Below, in pieces: positions 48,401-60,405 of a stretch of DNA of 64,000 bases. The stretch is from assembly GCA_026686845.1 (NCBI GenBank), contig JAIVEN010000022.1:25952001-26016000 (forward strand), read 5' to 3'. How positions within the stretch are numbered: position 1 is the stretch's first letter; every line of letters starts with the position of its first letter. The position numbers and the translations under genes are program-made. The notes under the pieces are model-generated. The model made no database searches and was not told the origin of the DNA. It was given only the letters and a program-made list of their open reading frames with translations. Source of the stretch: Adenanthera pavonina. Lineage: Eukaryota; Streptophyta; Magnoliopsida; Fabales; Fabaceae.

Positions 48401-50837
48401 TCATTTAGATAGTAAAAGAAACTAGAGAGGAAAGAAAAATGAAGAAACAAAAGAAAAAAACACATAGAGCCTACATGTTTTCTTCCCAAAATTTTTTTTT
48501 TCCAAAAATAGAGAGATTTTGAAAAGAAAATGCATTTTCCAAATTTGCCCATAGGGATTGCTTTATATATTAATGCCCCTGGTCACTACCGAATGCCACA
48601 CTTAGCCACTAGTCATTGCAACCTTTGTCGGCGTCAACTACCACTCTTTACCATTGGTGGTTGGCCACCACTAGCTATCAGTGAGTTGTCAGCCACCAGC
48701 ACCACTAGCCATTAGCAACCACTGCTTGCCACCCACAGGCCATTAGCCACCATTGCTGGCCACTGTCATTGGCTGTTAGCCACCCACCAACCATTGGCCA
48801 CCATCTTTGGCCACTGGCCTTTTGTTACCCGCCATTGCCCCTCGCCCCACTAGTTGCCACATATAACTAGGGAGTACTATCATAGCATTATGTGTACTAT
48901 TGTGACTATGAGATAAGTGAATTTTCTTTCTTATGTTTTCTTTTATTCATCCAAACATGAGAAATTTTTTTCTCTTCTATTCATTTTCTTTTTTCATTCA
49001 AACAATGTATTCCATTTATTTCAGTTTATAAGATATTTTTAACTACCACATATAGAACAGATGTGATAATTAATAATTGAAAAGTTTTCACCCTTTTATA
49101 AATTATCCTCATTTAATCCAGTTAACCAATAAAATAAACTCCCTAATATTAATTAAATTTTATTTTTTAAGGGCATTTTAGGTAAAAGAAAATTAAACAT
49201 ACTACGTAATCTATAAAATGTTTATACTGTGAAACATAATTTTTTTGAAAAGATGCCTTGTTGAAGGGGTATAAGCTTCTCATGAAACTTTCTGTTCTCG
49301 GAGAAGGAAAATAAACAGACACTTTGAAACGGGAAAAATTCTCTTTTCTACACTTGGGGATATCCTTAAGAGCCTTAATTCTTGATAATTCTTTTGGAGG
49401 TGATTAAGAAACGTCTATAAAGTAAGACCTTACAGGAATACAGGGGATATATTTTTGTAGAGCACAAAAGAAAGAAAGACACTAACTTACGCGTATGAAT
49501 TTAATTAATATATATAATGGCTGCCAAGAAACCCGATTTTGCGGGCACATGCAGTCAGGGATCTTATTTTGTAGTAGTTTGTTCGATTGGAAAAAGCTTC
49601 TTTTCCATATATATATATATGTCCCAGCAAGTATTTATTATTCATCAAACTGAGCTATCAGCTCCTTTTCCAAGCGGTTCATGAAAAATACAGAAATTCT
49701 AGTCTTTCCTTGTCATGCATCTAAGATTCTGACACGTGGCAACAACACCATGTAAATTGCCGTTACTGAGTACGTGTCATGCTCGTATTTCTCTCAAATG
49801 CATGCTGCGGTTTCCTTAACAATCCCTTCCCAGTTCCCATTGTTTCTGGCATCCTGTCGTTTACCTCAATTCGGAAGACAATCGAGCGTTCGGTCACAGC
49901 CAAAAGCCTCCATCAATATATATATATATATATATGTGGGTCGCTTTCTCTCTTTGTCACTCAAGCTCATTGATTTGTCTAGAAAGACCTACGGGCTATA
50001 CCCTAGGAAGCATGCAACAAATTAAAAGCTGAAACACTTGACCTGGGTTTGCTGAACCAAAACGTAACCCGACACTGCATTTAAGTTATCGTTTTCTTCC
50101 TATCTGGAACTGATAAGATGACCGAAGCGCTTGCTGATTTGAACATCAAAACTTAAAAGCTAGCTACTTCCTCTTATTACTCCTGAATCCTCATAAGCTA
50201 TCTAGAATACGTTTCTGTTGAGCAAGACTCCTTAAAACTTCTTCACGACTTCAGCAACATTACACCCCATAAATTTATAATGAAATTTATGTACGTACGT
50301 ATGCGTATTATATACGTGTATATATACATATTTATTAGAAGCGTTGAGATTGAGATCGATATACCCAAGTGCAAGGAATTATATATTCAAAGTTATTGTA
50401 AAAGATCATCCCTCATGAAGACAGAAGAACTTAAAAGAGTAAAGGATGATTAGATCATAAAATTGAAGGCATTAATTATTTAATTAACGAGTAATTGATA
50501 TGAATTCTATTTGGAGATTGAAGCTTACAGAGTATGATAATTCCAGCAATCCATGTTCCAGATTTGGCTCGGACAGCAGGTCGACCATGCCAATCAACAC
50601 TCCCATCAGTAGTGAACGCTTCTGCTTCTTTTTCTTCGGACCTCCTCTGCATATTCAACACGCACAATTAAGTCCTAACTTGAATGAACCAGATGGGTGT
50701 GGTCAAATCAAACTGGGGTAATACTGAAGAAATCATGAAGGCTTGACGCGTAAATGAGAAAAACCAAGACAAGGATGTGTTGGAGTTGCTTGAGAAATAA
50801 GGAATATAATTATACATACCTGCAAGCAGAAGGCCAT
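45488..50837 (-). CDS. NPF7.3: NRT1/PTR family transporter, NPF7.3 (NRT1.5)-like
   Basis: Five exons on the minus strand, 50837-50820, 50646-50529, 47368-47151, 47066-46504 and 46346-45488, join in frame to 591 aa. It is a 12-segment major facilitator protein of the plasma membrane. NPF7.3 loads nitrate and potassium into root xylem. The start MAFCLQRRSEEKEAEAF leads into DGSVDWHGRPAVR. FNQGLATLAFFG stands where most NPF proteins have the ExxER proton motif, as in NRT1.5. Other blocks are KWTGTVYLFSLVGAFLSDSY, WGRYKTC, LGNGGYQPNIATFGADQFDE and QLEFFNAQTPEGLKSFGSAL. A polar loop with HTHGFKFLDRAA joins the two halves. Exon 1 encodes only six residues; its GTATGT donor and the phase of exon 2 support it. 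Intron 2 is 3.2 kb. NPF7.2 is the nearest alternative. Confidence 0.92.
47369..50528 (-). other. Long intron 2 of the NPF7.3-like gene
   Basis: A 3.2 kb intron from GTAAGC to TCAG. It holds TA microsatellites near 47479-47496, 49606-49620 and 49917-49935, a C run at 48260-48272 and the GCCACC-rich repeat at 48580-48860. No gene inside. Confidence 0.6.
48580..48860. repeat. Degenerate GCCACC/CCATTG minisatellite
   Basis: Words such as TTAGCCACCATTG, GGCCACTGGCC, AGCCACCAGCACCACTAGCC and CCATTAGC recur about every 12-30 bases. It is a GC-rich island in an AT-rich intron. Frames across it are not conserved, so it is not taken as coding. Confidence 0.65.
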
Positions 50838-50955
50838 TGTTAAATGCTGATATGAAAGAGAGAAATGTAAGCTCTTGATTGTTAGTTTGGTGTATAGTTG
50901 ATGGGAATGGATTGCATGAGAAGCAAAGAGGGTGTGGGACTGAATAAATAGAGAA
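50838..50955 (-). promoter_or_regulatory. 5' UTR and core promoter of the NPF7.3-like gene
   Basis: On the minus strand TATTTAT, a TATA-like box, lies at about 50952-50946. It is some 110 nt before the ATG, so transcription would start near 50915-50920 and leave an ~80-nt leader. No nitrate-response element was recognised. Confidence 0.4.
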
Positions 50956-51979
50956 CCGAAGGGTGGCTTGAACGGTGCAGATTTCAGTGTAATTAAGATG
51001 CAATCATACAAAACCTCTCAATTTTTTTTAATATTATTATTGTTGTGTAATGTGTATCAATATAAATTCTATTTCTTTGGACCGAATTATGCCAAGGTCG
51101 ATGTTTCTTTAATTGGTATAGTAACTATCTGTATTTTCTGACAACCAAAAAAAGTTGGCATGCTATACTACCAAATTAATTTTGATTATTGTCATCTAAA
51201 TGAAGGTGCTATAACTCACAACGTGATTTTCTTTATCCATGATATTCGAACTTATGACTTTACTCAACTATCATGCGAGTTACTTTTATTTGACCCAATT
51301 ATTATTGGTATAATATTTTTTTCTACACCCACATAAAATGTACTATGTGTTCTATATTATGTATCATTTTAAAGTTTTTCATACAAAACAATAAAATCAT
51401 TAAATAACTTAGATTATAGTAAATTTTAATGGTATTTTATCAAAATATTTTGACTTTAATACTAAAAGATAATTTGTATTTTATCTACTATTATTTTTAA
51501 TGAAGGATAAAATAGTAAAAAAATAATCAATGCTGGTATTGTGAAACTATAGATAAATTGAAACATTTAAAGTTTTCTAAAACTATATATAAAATCAGAT
51601 GGAGGGAGTATTTTTTTTCAATAATTAATAATAATTATAGTACCATTATTACGAGTGATCAATGTGTTAAAAATCAAACCGGTGTAAGTATCGAGTTAAG
51701 GTTCATTGGTTAAACCATGGTCAAACTGTAGTTGAACTAGTGAGAATAAAATATATTTAAATTATATATTTTACTTGAGAAATTATATATTTATATAATT
51801 TATATAATATTTTGTTAAGGGTCTCTTTAGATTCAAGAGGCACAAGGTTGAAATCTTTTATGCTAATTTTGCAAGAAATATTTCCTAATAATCAATACAT
51901 ATTATACAATGCAAACTATAGACAGGAATGTGTGGATTTGGCTAAGAGAAGAAGTGACTTTTTTTTAAAATAAAAAAAA
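50956..51979. other. Intergenic, AT-rich, repeats only
   Basis: A tRNA-like ATATTCGAACTTATGACTTT near 51241 (minus strand) may be another SINE scrap. GGAGGGAGTA at 51602 resembles the end of a MITE. No gene seen. Confidence 0.4.
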
Positions 51980-52195
51980 ACTGCGAGGCCACAGTGTTTT
52001 GTCTGTGACCGTGCATGCCATGCGTGGCTTTGCGCTACGCACGGAAACAGCGCCTTGCAAAGTACCAGACAACCAAGACATGATAGCAAACGTGGTCAGC
52101 AGCCTTTCAAGGAAAGATGGGGTCATTCGAGACTTGCGGCCGACAAGGAGAAGGATGTTGCTTCACACTCCTCAACCGTTCACAAGTTAAACTAG
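51980..52195. other. GC-rich patch of unknown origin
   Basis: About 215 bp with clearly higher GC than its surroundings. It has a 63-codon frame from 51999 (MSVTVHAMRGFALRT...) with no motif I recognise. It could be a captured or organelle-derived fragment. Confidence 0.4.
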
Positions 52196-52203
52196 GTTAG
52201 TGA

Positions 52204-52787
52204 GGGTCTGTTTGGTTTTCAATTAATTAAAAATGAGTTTTGATAGAATTAGTTTTATAATGTAGTTATGATAAAAATTAATTTTGAACTAACGTGTTTA
52301 TACTTGGATGATTTATTTGAAAATTGGTTTTAACAAAACGTATAATTTTTTTTAAAATTTAGTTTAAACTCTATCTCATGATTAATTTAATTTATTTGAA
52401 CTAAAATTTAATTTGCATTTATTTAATTGAGAACATAATATATCTAATGTAATATTTTCTTACAAGTTGTAGTTCATGGAGAATAAAATTTTGAAGGAAC
52501 ATTTTAGTCATTAGATATGAGAAATTTTGTGAAAATTTTATTTTTCTAAATTTTTTTTATTTTTTCTCATTTTTATTGATCAATTTTTATTTAATTTTAA
52601 AATAAATGTAAATGAAAATGTAAAAGCAGAACGGAGAAGCATCTCCTGATCCACTTCTGAAGGAACTCATTGCAGAGCCAAAATGAGTTGCCAACGAGAT
52701 CATGAAAAGAAAGCCAAACACAATTTATTTTGATCAAACTTATTTTTAGGCTTAAACTCAATTTGAAATGGGCTGCCAAACATGTGC
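52204..52787. mobile_element. Non-autonomous element with TGTTTGG...CCAAACA ends
   Basis: The left end GGTCTGTTTGGTTTTCAATT and the inverted right end GCACATGTTTGGCAGCCCAT share the TGTTTGG core. Inner AAATGAGTTTTGAT and ACTCAATTTGAAATGG words are also inverted. The 584 bp have no coding capacity. Confidence 0.5.
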
Positions 52788-54760
52788 TGAGTAATGTTAT
52801 TTTTCAATTAAAATTTAATATATATAGATCTTTTAAATATTTTTAAGTTTAAAAAGTTAACACGAAAAGTATGTACGGAATAATATATAAGTATGTTTTT
52901 TTTATATCATGTAAGTGACACTTTATAATTTCAGTGCAAGCATTATGAGAATTTTGATGAATTTGATAATTTAAAAAGGGAAAATCATAGATAAATCCTA
53001 AAACATGAAAATAATTTTTAAAATATCCTGAAATCCTAAAAAATTACACCTAAGTCACATTTGTGTAAAATTATGAAAAATGAGTATAAAAAAACTTTAT
53101 TGTTTAGTTTAAAATATTATAGTACAATTTTATACTAAATAATAAAGTTTTTTATATTTATTTTTTAGGATTTTGCATCAACGAACTTGCATGTAGTTTA
53201 ATATTGAAGCATGATTTTATACTAAATAATAAAGTTTTTATACTCGTTTTTTAGGATTTTACACTAATGAGATTTGAGTATAATTTTTTAGGATTTTGAG
53301 ACTTTTTAATAATTATTTTCCCATTTTAGGATTTTTTTGTGATTTTCCCATTTAAAAATTAGATCATTTATATGAAATCTAAACTATAAATATACAAAGT
53401 CTAATACTTTATGGAAATGAGAATCTTTGAATTGAAGGGATTCTCCTAATTGCTTGCACAAGGAAAATCATCTACATATAATAATAATAATAATAAATAA
53501 GTTATTTTCACCGACAAAGCACCGGTATACAATTAATAGATAATTGTATCCCTAAGTATCTTGGTGCTAAAAAAACAGAAGTTGTTTTCATGTTAATATA
53601 AAAACTAATATCCTGTCATAAGAATCATACGAAGTCATATTTCATATTCTCAATATATATGCTTAGTTATTGTCGAGTCTATTTAAATAGTCAGGTTGCT
53701 CCTATTATTCATGATGAACATGGATCAATGTCATGCCATAATTTATTAGCATATATCACTCCTCCCCAACACACAAACATTTTCTCAGAAATTTAATTCA
53801 GTAAATTAATTTTAAACAATTTGGTAAAAAAAAAATTCTTTGAGCGAAGATGAGGGGAAAAATTACAGGGCCCAATAAGCTTGTCATGTATCCTCTACTT
53901 TTCACGTGTGTGCCTGCCAATCTTACCCCTAACGTCAAATTTGTTCTAGATTCCCATCGGTCACGATCTTTATTTTTTGCGTTATATAATTAACAATCAA
54001 CTTATATTGTCTTCATCTGATTTATTTTTCTTAAATGTAAGAATTTTCATTCACACTTTGAAAAAATATTCAAAATTGCCTCGATCTAATTAGACACTTC
54101 AAAAGTGATGAAGCATGCAACTATGATAATTAATATCCAACTTAAATTTAAAGGATGTATTATGCATGTGGAAGATCAAAGCTAAGACTATAAATTAAAC
54201 CAAAAGCAATGCAAAGTGTTAAATTAAGAGAACCTTTTTGGCCCAATATATACTATCCTTTTTTTTTTTTCAATTTACTTGTTTAAAATTATTGTACAAT
54301 ACTTGATGTCATATGCCAACATATATGTGAACAAACGTGGGAGAAGGGGTTTGAGGGTGTAAAAGTGAGCACGTAGTGAGTAATATGAACCATGAAGTTA
54401 AAGAGAAATTATGAGACAATAATGGAATAGGTTGTCGTGGAAGACAGAAATATATGGCCATTGCTATTCTAAATCACTCATAAATATTGTCTTTCACAAT
54501 GGACGAAAATGAACAGAATTTAATGCTTCCCATGAATTGCTGCTTCTTGCACCTCAAATGTCAACTTCATTCTACGTAATTCCATTTGAATTTGAATGAG
54601 AAGAAAATAAGAGGAGAAGAAAAATTTAACAAAAAATAAAAAGAAGCTTAGATATATTATCTAGATCCATTCTTTTTTTTTAATAGTATTTTTTTCCTCC
54701 TATTTTCCTCCCATTTCAAACAAAGTTTAAGTTATTTCAACAAAAAAAAACTAATTATAT
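52788..54760. other. Intergenic, AT-rich, no gene seen
   Basis: A direct repeat of ACTAAATAATAAAGTTTTT occurs near 53133 and 53221, and an ATA trinucleotide repeat near 53479-53494. Nothing else was recognised. Confidence 0.45.
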
Positions 54761-55034
54761 ATTATCTTCTATCCATATTATAAGGTATTTTATATTAGTT
54801 ACATACATATTGAGAAAATCATTTTTCACTTGAAAATTAATACAAAAAACACCAACATTTCTCATTTTATTTTTATTAAATATTGCATTCTATTATTATT
54901 ATAAGTTTATAAATAAAAAGTAAGATAGAATTAAAAATAGGGATAGAATGAGGAGAAAAATATCAAATACCTTATATTTTGAATAAAAAACTTGTCATAC
55001 AAAATATTTTATACTATGAATTAGAGAGAGTGTA
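54761..55034. mobile_element. Stowaway-like MITE, relative of the intron copy
   Basis: TCTATCCATATTATAAGGTA on the left matches the inverted right end CTAATTCATAGTATAAAATA. TA flanks both ends. Size and end sequence match the element at 15181-15447. A TA microsatellite follows at 55033-55058. Confidence 0.6.
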
Positions 55035-55489
55035 TATATATATATATATATATATATGAAACTGGATATCGAACAAAGCAGAAATACTATATGTTGACTT
55101 GATCTCACATGAATGAGTGCTTTATTTATTTTTTATAACTTAAGTCTATCATAATTAAAATATTTCTCTTCATCTGAATTTTGTTTTAATTGAATTCTCC
55201 ACATACATGCATTTTCTCTCCCCAGTTCTTCCTGTAAACTAAACCAAAAAAAAAATTGTATACATACATACATACATATGTATAATCTCCTTTCCTTTCT
55301 TTCTCATCGTTTGTGGATCCCCTACAATGCAGTCTTTCCAAAAAGATTTTGGATGGAAAAGAAAATGAGAACTGACAAGAATTTTACGTTTCAGCTTTAC
55401 TCTCAATATTCTATTTAACAAAATTAAATAGAGATAACAATGATTTGAAATGTTCTTTATCTTTTTTTTTTCATTCATGTGCACATGGT

Positions 55490-55595
55490 ATTTTAGGCTT
55501 TATCACTGAATATTTAATACTATTACATTCTCAGGTTCAAACTCAAAATCTCTAATTAAGTTGGTATAACCCTTTACCAGTTGAATTAAGTATGT
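55490..55595 (-). mobile_element. Truncated copy of the TOM2A-intron SINE
   Basis: The minus strand reads ATTCAACTGGTAAAGGGTTA, then AGAGATTTTGAGTTTGAACC. This matches ATTCAACTAGTAAGGAGGTT and AGAGATTTTGAGTTCGAGCC at 7997-8050. The 3' part and tail are missing. Confidence 0.65.
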
Positions 55596-55723
55596 TCTTT
55601 ACCTTTGTAGTTTTTGGCACAGATAATAAGAGCCTAAACCCAAATAACAAAAAACATAACAAGCTACGCAGCAACAAGTTTGGGATTGGAAATGCCCAAT
55701 CTATCCTTGTGCAGCAGCTCACA

Positions 55724-57142
55724 CAAACCTGCAAGAGGTTTTTTTTTTTTGCTGCCATAAACAAATTAAATCCATTAAAAGAAGAAAACATTAAAAAGAA
55801 AAAGAGGCAAAAGCCCAAATAAGACGCTACGCAACCCGGAAACCTACCCGACCTAGACACAAACATAACCTAACACACTAGCTGCCAGCCACAAACCCAC
55901 CAACAGATACACGCCGAAAATAGCCTTAACCCACCTCAGACACAACCCCAAACGAAGAAGGAGAAGAACTAGCTAAAGAAGCTAAAGACAAAACAAACAA
56001 AACAAAAAACACCAAGCCAAAAGCAATCACACTGCTGACCAAGCCAAAAAAGCCACCGAGATCGAAGTAGCCGTGCCATCGAGAATCTCACCTAAAGAAC
56101 CTTTAGGAAGCGTTTGGCAGGAAGGATGTAGAGGGAGGGGAGAGATTTTAATGGAGGGAAGGGAAGTGGAGGAATTTTAATAATTTGTTATTTGGTTAAG
56201 AGAGGAGGGGAGGGGAGGAAAGTTAATAATAATTTGATCATTTTACCCTTTAAATTAAAAAAATTTTCTATTATTTTTTTGAATATAGAAAATTTCAATG
56301 TTGAATATAAAATTATGCTTTAATATTTTATACTCAATATTAAAATTTTTTATATTAACTTTTTGAGATATGAGACTTGAATGCAATATTTTTTTGTATT
56401 AGAAACTTTCAGATAAATATTTTTGTGTTTTTAGGATTTTTTAATAATTTTTTTTATTTTTAAATAATTTTTTTATTTATAAAAAAAAGAACAAAAAAAA
56501 ATAAAACAATCCCTCCTATTTCGGGGATCAATTTGAGGGGGAGGGGAGGAGAGTCTCCTCCCCTCTCCTTAAAATGCTTATCCAAACAGCTTCCCCCCCT
56601 GTTTCGATTGGGCATGAATATTTCCTCCCCTCCCCCTTTCTCCCCCTTTACCAAACAGGAGCTTACCAGGACGATGATTCTAAGAAACAACATCTTCATA
56701 TTCATCCCTTGAAACACGAATATGCCAAAACAGTGATAGATTGCGATAAAACTCCCTGCGAAGACCACTTGGAAAAGGCAACAGAAGCAAACCAACAATC
56801 ACTAAGCAACACCATCTCTCCAAACCCCAAATCATAGCCATTTGTCAAAGAAATGATCCGCTAGAAGGACCTACCAAGCACTGATCCACCAGCCATACTT
56901 CTTCTTTACACCGGACAGCATCATTGGGAGGAGCGCTCCAACTAGCTTTCAATCCTAGAAAACTCACACACAACACAAAACTCACAAAATATAGAAACAA
57001 TAAAACACATGCATACCATAGGCACCTTCTCACTCAGCGGAAGCCGGGGAGAGAGGAGCTGAGAAGAGTAGAGATCAGATACAAGCTGAGGTTTCGACTC
57101 TCATGAAAGGAGAGGGTTTAGAGAGCAAACTTGCAAGAGGTT
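55724..57142 (-). mobile_element. Non-LTR retroelement insertion with poly(A) tail and target duplication
   Basis: CAAACCTGCAAGAGGTT at the left and CAAACTTGCAAGAGGTT at the right (57126-57142) form a 17-bp target duplication with one mismatch. On the minus strand the insert starts CTCTCTAAACCCTCTCC and ends TTGTTTATGGCAGC plus about 12 A. That is the hallmark of target-primed reverse transcription. Without the nested MITE the body is about 820 bp. No long frame is kept; it may be a 5'-truncated or non-autonomous LINE, or a retrocopied transcript. Confidence 0.72.
56103..56668. mobile_element. MITE nested in the retroelement
   Basis: The left end TAGGAAGCGTTTGGCAGGAA and the inverted right end TAAGCTCCTGTTTGGTAAAG pair. 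The left arm is rich in GGGGAGGG and the right arm in CCCTCCCC, so the arms can fold back. It splits the retroelement and is thus younger. Confidence 0.65.
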
Positions 57143-58048
57143 CTATGAAGTAATAGACGACAAAATTTTGAGACAAATTTCCAACTACCTTCCCTATAAA
57201 TGTGATAAACTCGTTGCCAATAACACTTTAGCTCACTTCTTCAAAGCTATAATTATCCTACTAGTTCAAATTTAAAATTTTTTTAAAAAATACCCTCTTT
57301 TTAATTGTTCAGTCATGTGTGTATAAATGAATTGAGGATATTTTAATAAATTTTTTAATTAAAATAAAGTGCACAAGCATTTTTTTGGAGATAAATTTAT
57401 ATATATAAAAGATAAAAAAAGTCTTAGTAATTTAATAAAATTGGAGAATTTGTATAATTTTATCTAATTTTTTTGACTTGTCTTATAATTTAATTATTTT
57501 GTCCATTCATATCTTTTAGCCGTCAGCTAAACGATGGAAAATACTACATAGAATAGATAGACTATAGAGTTTTGCACATAATTCACATTGTGTCCTGCCG
57601 GGTTCGACTTTTATTATTTTTCATATTAAGTTTTATCATTTGGTCACAATTAAAAATCTTCCTACATCAATTTTTTTCTTTCTCAGGGACTAAGAGTATT
57701 CCCACCTACAACAACTAATCTTTTCTGGGATACTAAAGAAAAAAAGCATATTCTTTTTAACTAAATTTATTTGATACATAAAAGATTAATAATGAAATCT
57801 CAATTTGACTACATGTTTAAAAGGCGAGGTCAAGAGTGAGTTGGTTATCCTCATCATGTTCTTTTTAAGAATGCAAAAGCATATTTTAGTTCTATACTTT
57901 TACATCACATTTTAATTTGATCTTTTGATTTTGTTAGCTATTTTTTATCCTTTAAATTTTAAAATATAGATTAAAAAAAATTCCTCACCGTAACATATTT
58001 TCGGGTCGGACCCAGCCACATACTATTTTAGTTGACTCCTTTCCCAAA
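57143..58048. other. Intergenic and probable promoter of the small gene
   Basis: AT-rich, no gene. The part next to 58049 should hold the promoter of the small gene. No sure TATA box was chosen. Confidence 0.4.
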
Positions 58049-60006
58049 ATGGCAAGATCCACTGGTTTTAAAAGGTTATCCAATCGCAAGAGATTTCGTT
58101 TCCTGCGAGAGGTCCAAGTGACGCGTTCTTCAAACTTCCGACGTCAAGGTACCATTTTTCTCATTTACCAATTTTTCCTCCATAATATTGCTCTAGATTT
58201 TCGCACAATTCTCTGCTGCTTGTTTTACGCAATCTGATCGTAACAAAGAATATGAGCACGAATCCAACTTCGTTGAATCTTTCTCCCATTCCATTTGAAT
58301 CTGATAAACAAAATTGCGTAGGTTTCAATTTTATTTGTTTTCTTCATTTGTTACGCGGAGGCTCCGTTTGCTATTTGTGTTCGTTGAAAACTATCATATC
58401 GAGAGACATTGAATTGGTACTAATACATCAGGGATTCCTAAACCAATTCATTAGATTCAACCAAACCAGTGCTTCTGGTTCGGTTTTGATCTATTATACG
58501 GGCTTAATTTAGTTCCCTATGGTCCTGGGGAGGGATTTTTAGGGCTTGTTTGGGAGGATGGGTGGGAAAATTTCCATACCATTGTCCAGGAGGGTAATGT
58601 CACGCTGCTCCATTAATGACACGATGCTTTCGAACTATGAGGAATGAATTCTCAATTTTTTTTTTCCAGTTAAACTCCCAATAATGGTTTGGGAACCTTC
58701 CATCTTTTCCTCCATCCATCCCACTACTCTTTAAAGAATTCCCAAACAATCCCTACTGATTGGTTCCTTTGGTTCCTGTTCCTCACGGATAGGAGAGGAT
58801 GAGGGTGGATTGGGGTGACTAAACAACAACAACAATATTAGCCTTATGACATTGTGTGGGGCGGGTGACTAAACAACCTAAACCATTATTTTTCTATTTA
58901 TAAAGTAATGGAGGGAGGTGTGTTAGGATAAGTTTCCAAACCATTCCTCCTCACTTGATGCCTTAATTTGCATAGCTTTCCCCGAATTTGGAGGTTTGAA
59001 ATATATTCTCTCCTCTATGCACATATAGATATACTTATATCTATGGCAATAAATCATGAACAATGTGACTCATTTGAGACTCCATATAATGTATGAAGAA
59101 ATGGTTTCATTGAATTTGAATTATCCTTAGTCTGCATAGAAAGAAACAGAATATGAGGGTAATAGTGAAAGTTTATGTCTCTAACCCACTCCATGCCAAT
59201 AGTAAAGTATTGTAACTTCCAAATAATGGAAAGGAGAGTTCGTGATCCCAGGGAACCTCTTCTCTCTCCGTTCCATTCACCCCACTCCACCCTTCCCAAT
59301 ATACTAGAAAACAAATAACCCTGATGAAACAATCTGTAAACTCATAATAGTGATGTTGTCATATTGAAACTTATATTAATATATGACTGCTTGCAACTAG
59401 GGCAACATATGGCATTCAAGGCTTGCTAGTTCTTTTCAAATTTTGTTATATTGGGGGCTTTGTTTCATATTAATTATCTCTGAGTTCTCTGCTCTGCTCA
59501 TCCTTGTAATGTTTATTTATGAGTTTTCAACTTATATGAATTTCTCTTGCGTATTTGAATGCAATACGCCTATTTAAGGTAAGATTGATGATTAAGTGAT
59601 AGCTTCATAATTGAGTTCTTGAAAACTATTCAAACAACTCAAACACAGAAATGAAAAATGGAATGACGGTATAGATAATCGGGTGTGGCTAGGTGAAACA
59701 GATGCTGGTACTAAATATCTAATCCTATGGATGATTTCTGAAAAAAGAACCAAATTTTAATTGCAGGAAGAAGCAAAAAGTTATATGGATAGCTCATCAC
59801 TTAGCAAGAAGACGTCTCCTGAGTTGGCACGTGAATCTCTTATTGCTATCTCTAACGCTTCAGCTGATTCAATTCTGGATTTGAATTCTGCGTCTCAAGG
59901 CCAGAAGGCAGATGGAATTGCTGTGTCAGACAGTGATGAAGATGACAAATTTAGGTCTCAACTGATTTCAATTGCGTTTACTGAATCACTTGATATGAAA
60001 ATCTGA
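58049..60006 (+). CDS. Small uncharacterised protein, two exons
   Basis: Exon 1, 58049-58148, ends CAAG|GTACCA. Exon 2 starts at 59771 after GAAG and ends in TGA at 60006. Joined, they give 111 aa starting MARSTGFKRLSNRKRFRF. The N-terminal third is strongly basic (nuclear or nucleolar signal-like). The C-terminal part is Ser-rich and acidic (SDSDEDDKFRSQL). The nearer CAG acceptor at 59766 would break the frame, so the AG 4 bases on is preferred. I recognise no family. A middle exon in the 1.6 kb intron cannot be excluded. AATAAA at 60090-60095 is a likely polyadenylation signal. By gene order the Arabidopsis locus after NRT1.5 is worth comparing. Confidence 0.6.
58540..58755. mobile_element. 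MITE in the intron of the small gene
   Basis: The left end TAGGGCTTGTTTGGGAGGAT and the inverted right end TAGGGATTGTTTGGGAATTC match closely. The body is 216 bp and non-coding. It lies wholly within the intron, beside a GGTGACTAAACAAC direct repeat at 58815 and 58865. Confidence 0.7.
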
Positions 60007-60374
60007 TCAGTTTGAATGTGGATGAAAGTGTAACTCCGGGTTTGTGTGGACTGAGTTTTTTATTCTGTCGTAGCTATGTATTCTCCTCCAATAAATGATA
60101 CTTTAAGCAATAACTTGTTCTGAACTTTGATTACATTGTCTAATGACTGTGTTAACAGTTTTTGCCTTGTTTTATCTTAATTCGTATGTGAAAGTGAGAT
60201 GCAAAAAATATAGTTTATGACCATATGTGATAATGAGATGTACAAAAGATGGCATAAATTTAGAGGTGTGAAAACCAATTATACGGAGATAAAATAGGTC
60301 GGGTGATGAGTTGGGAAAACCCTAATTTAACCCAATAGTGGTGGGTTGACGGGTTATACAAGTCAACCCACCAA

Positions 60375-60405
<31 letters not shown>

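Noticed and set aside
55552..55866. Frames of 104 and 76 codons on both strands
   Set aside because: They run through a SINE scrap and the poly(A) end of a retroelement; not genes.
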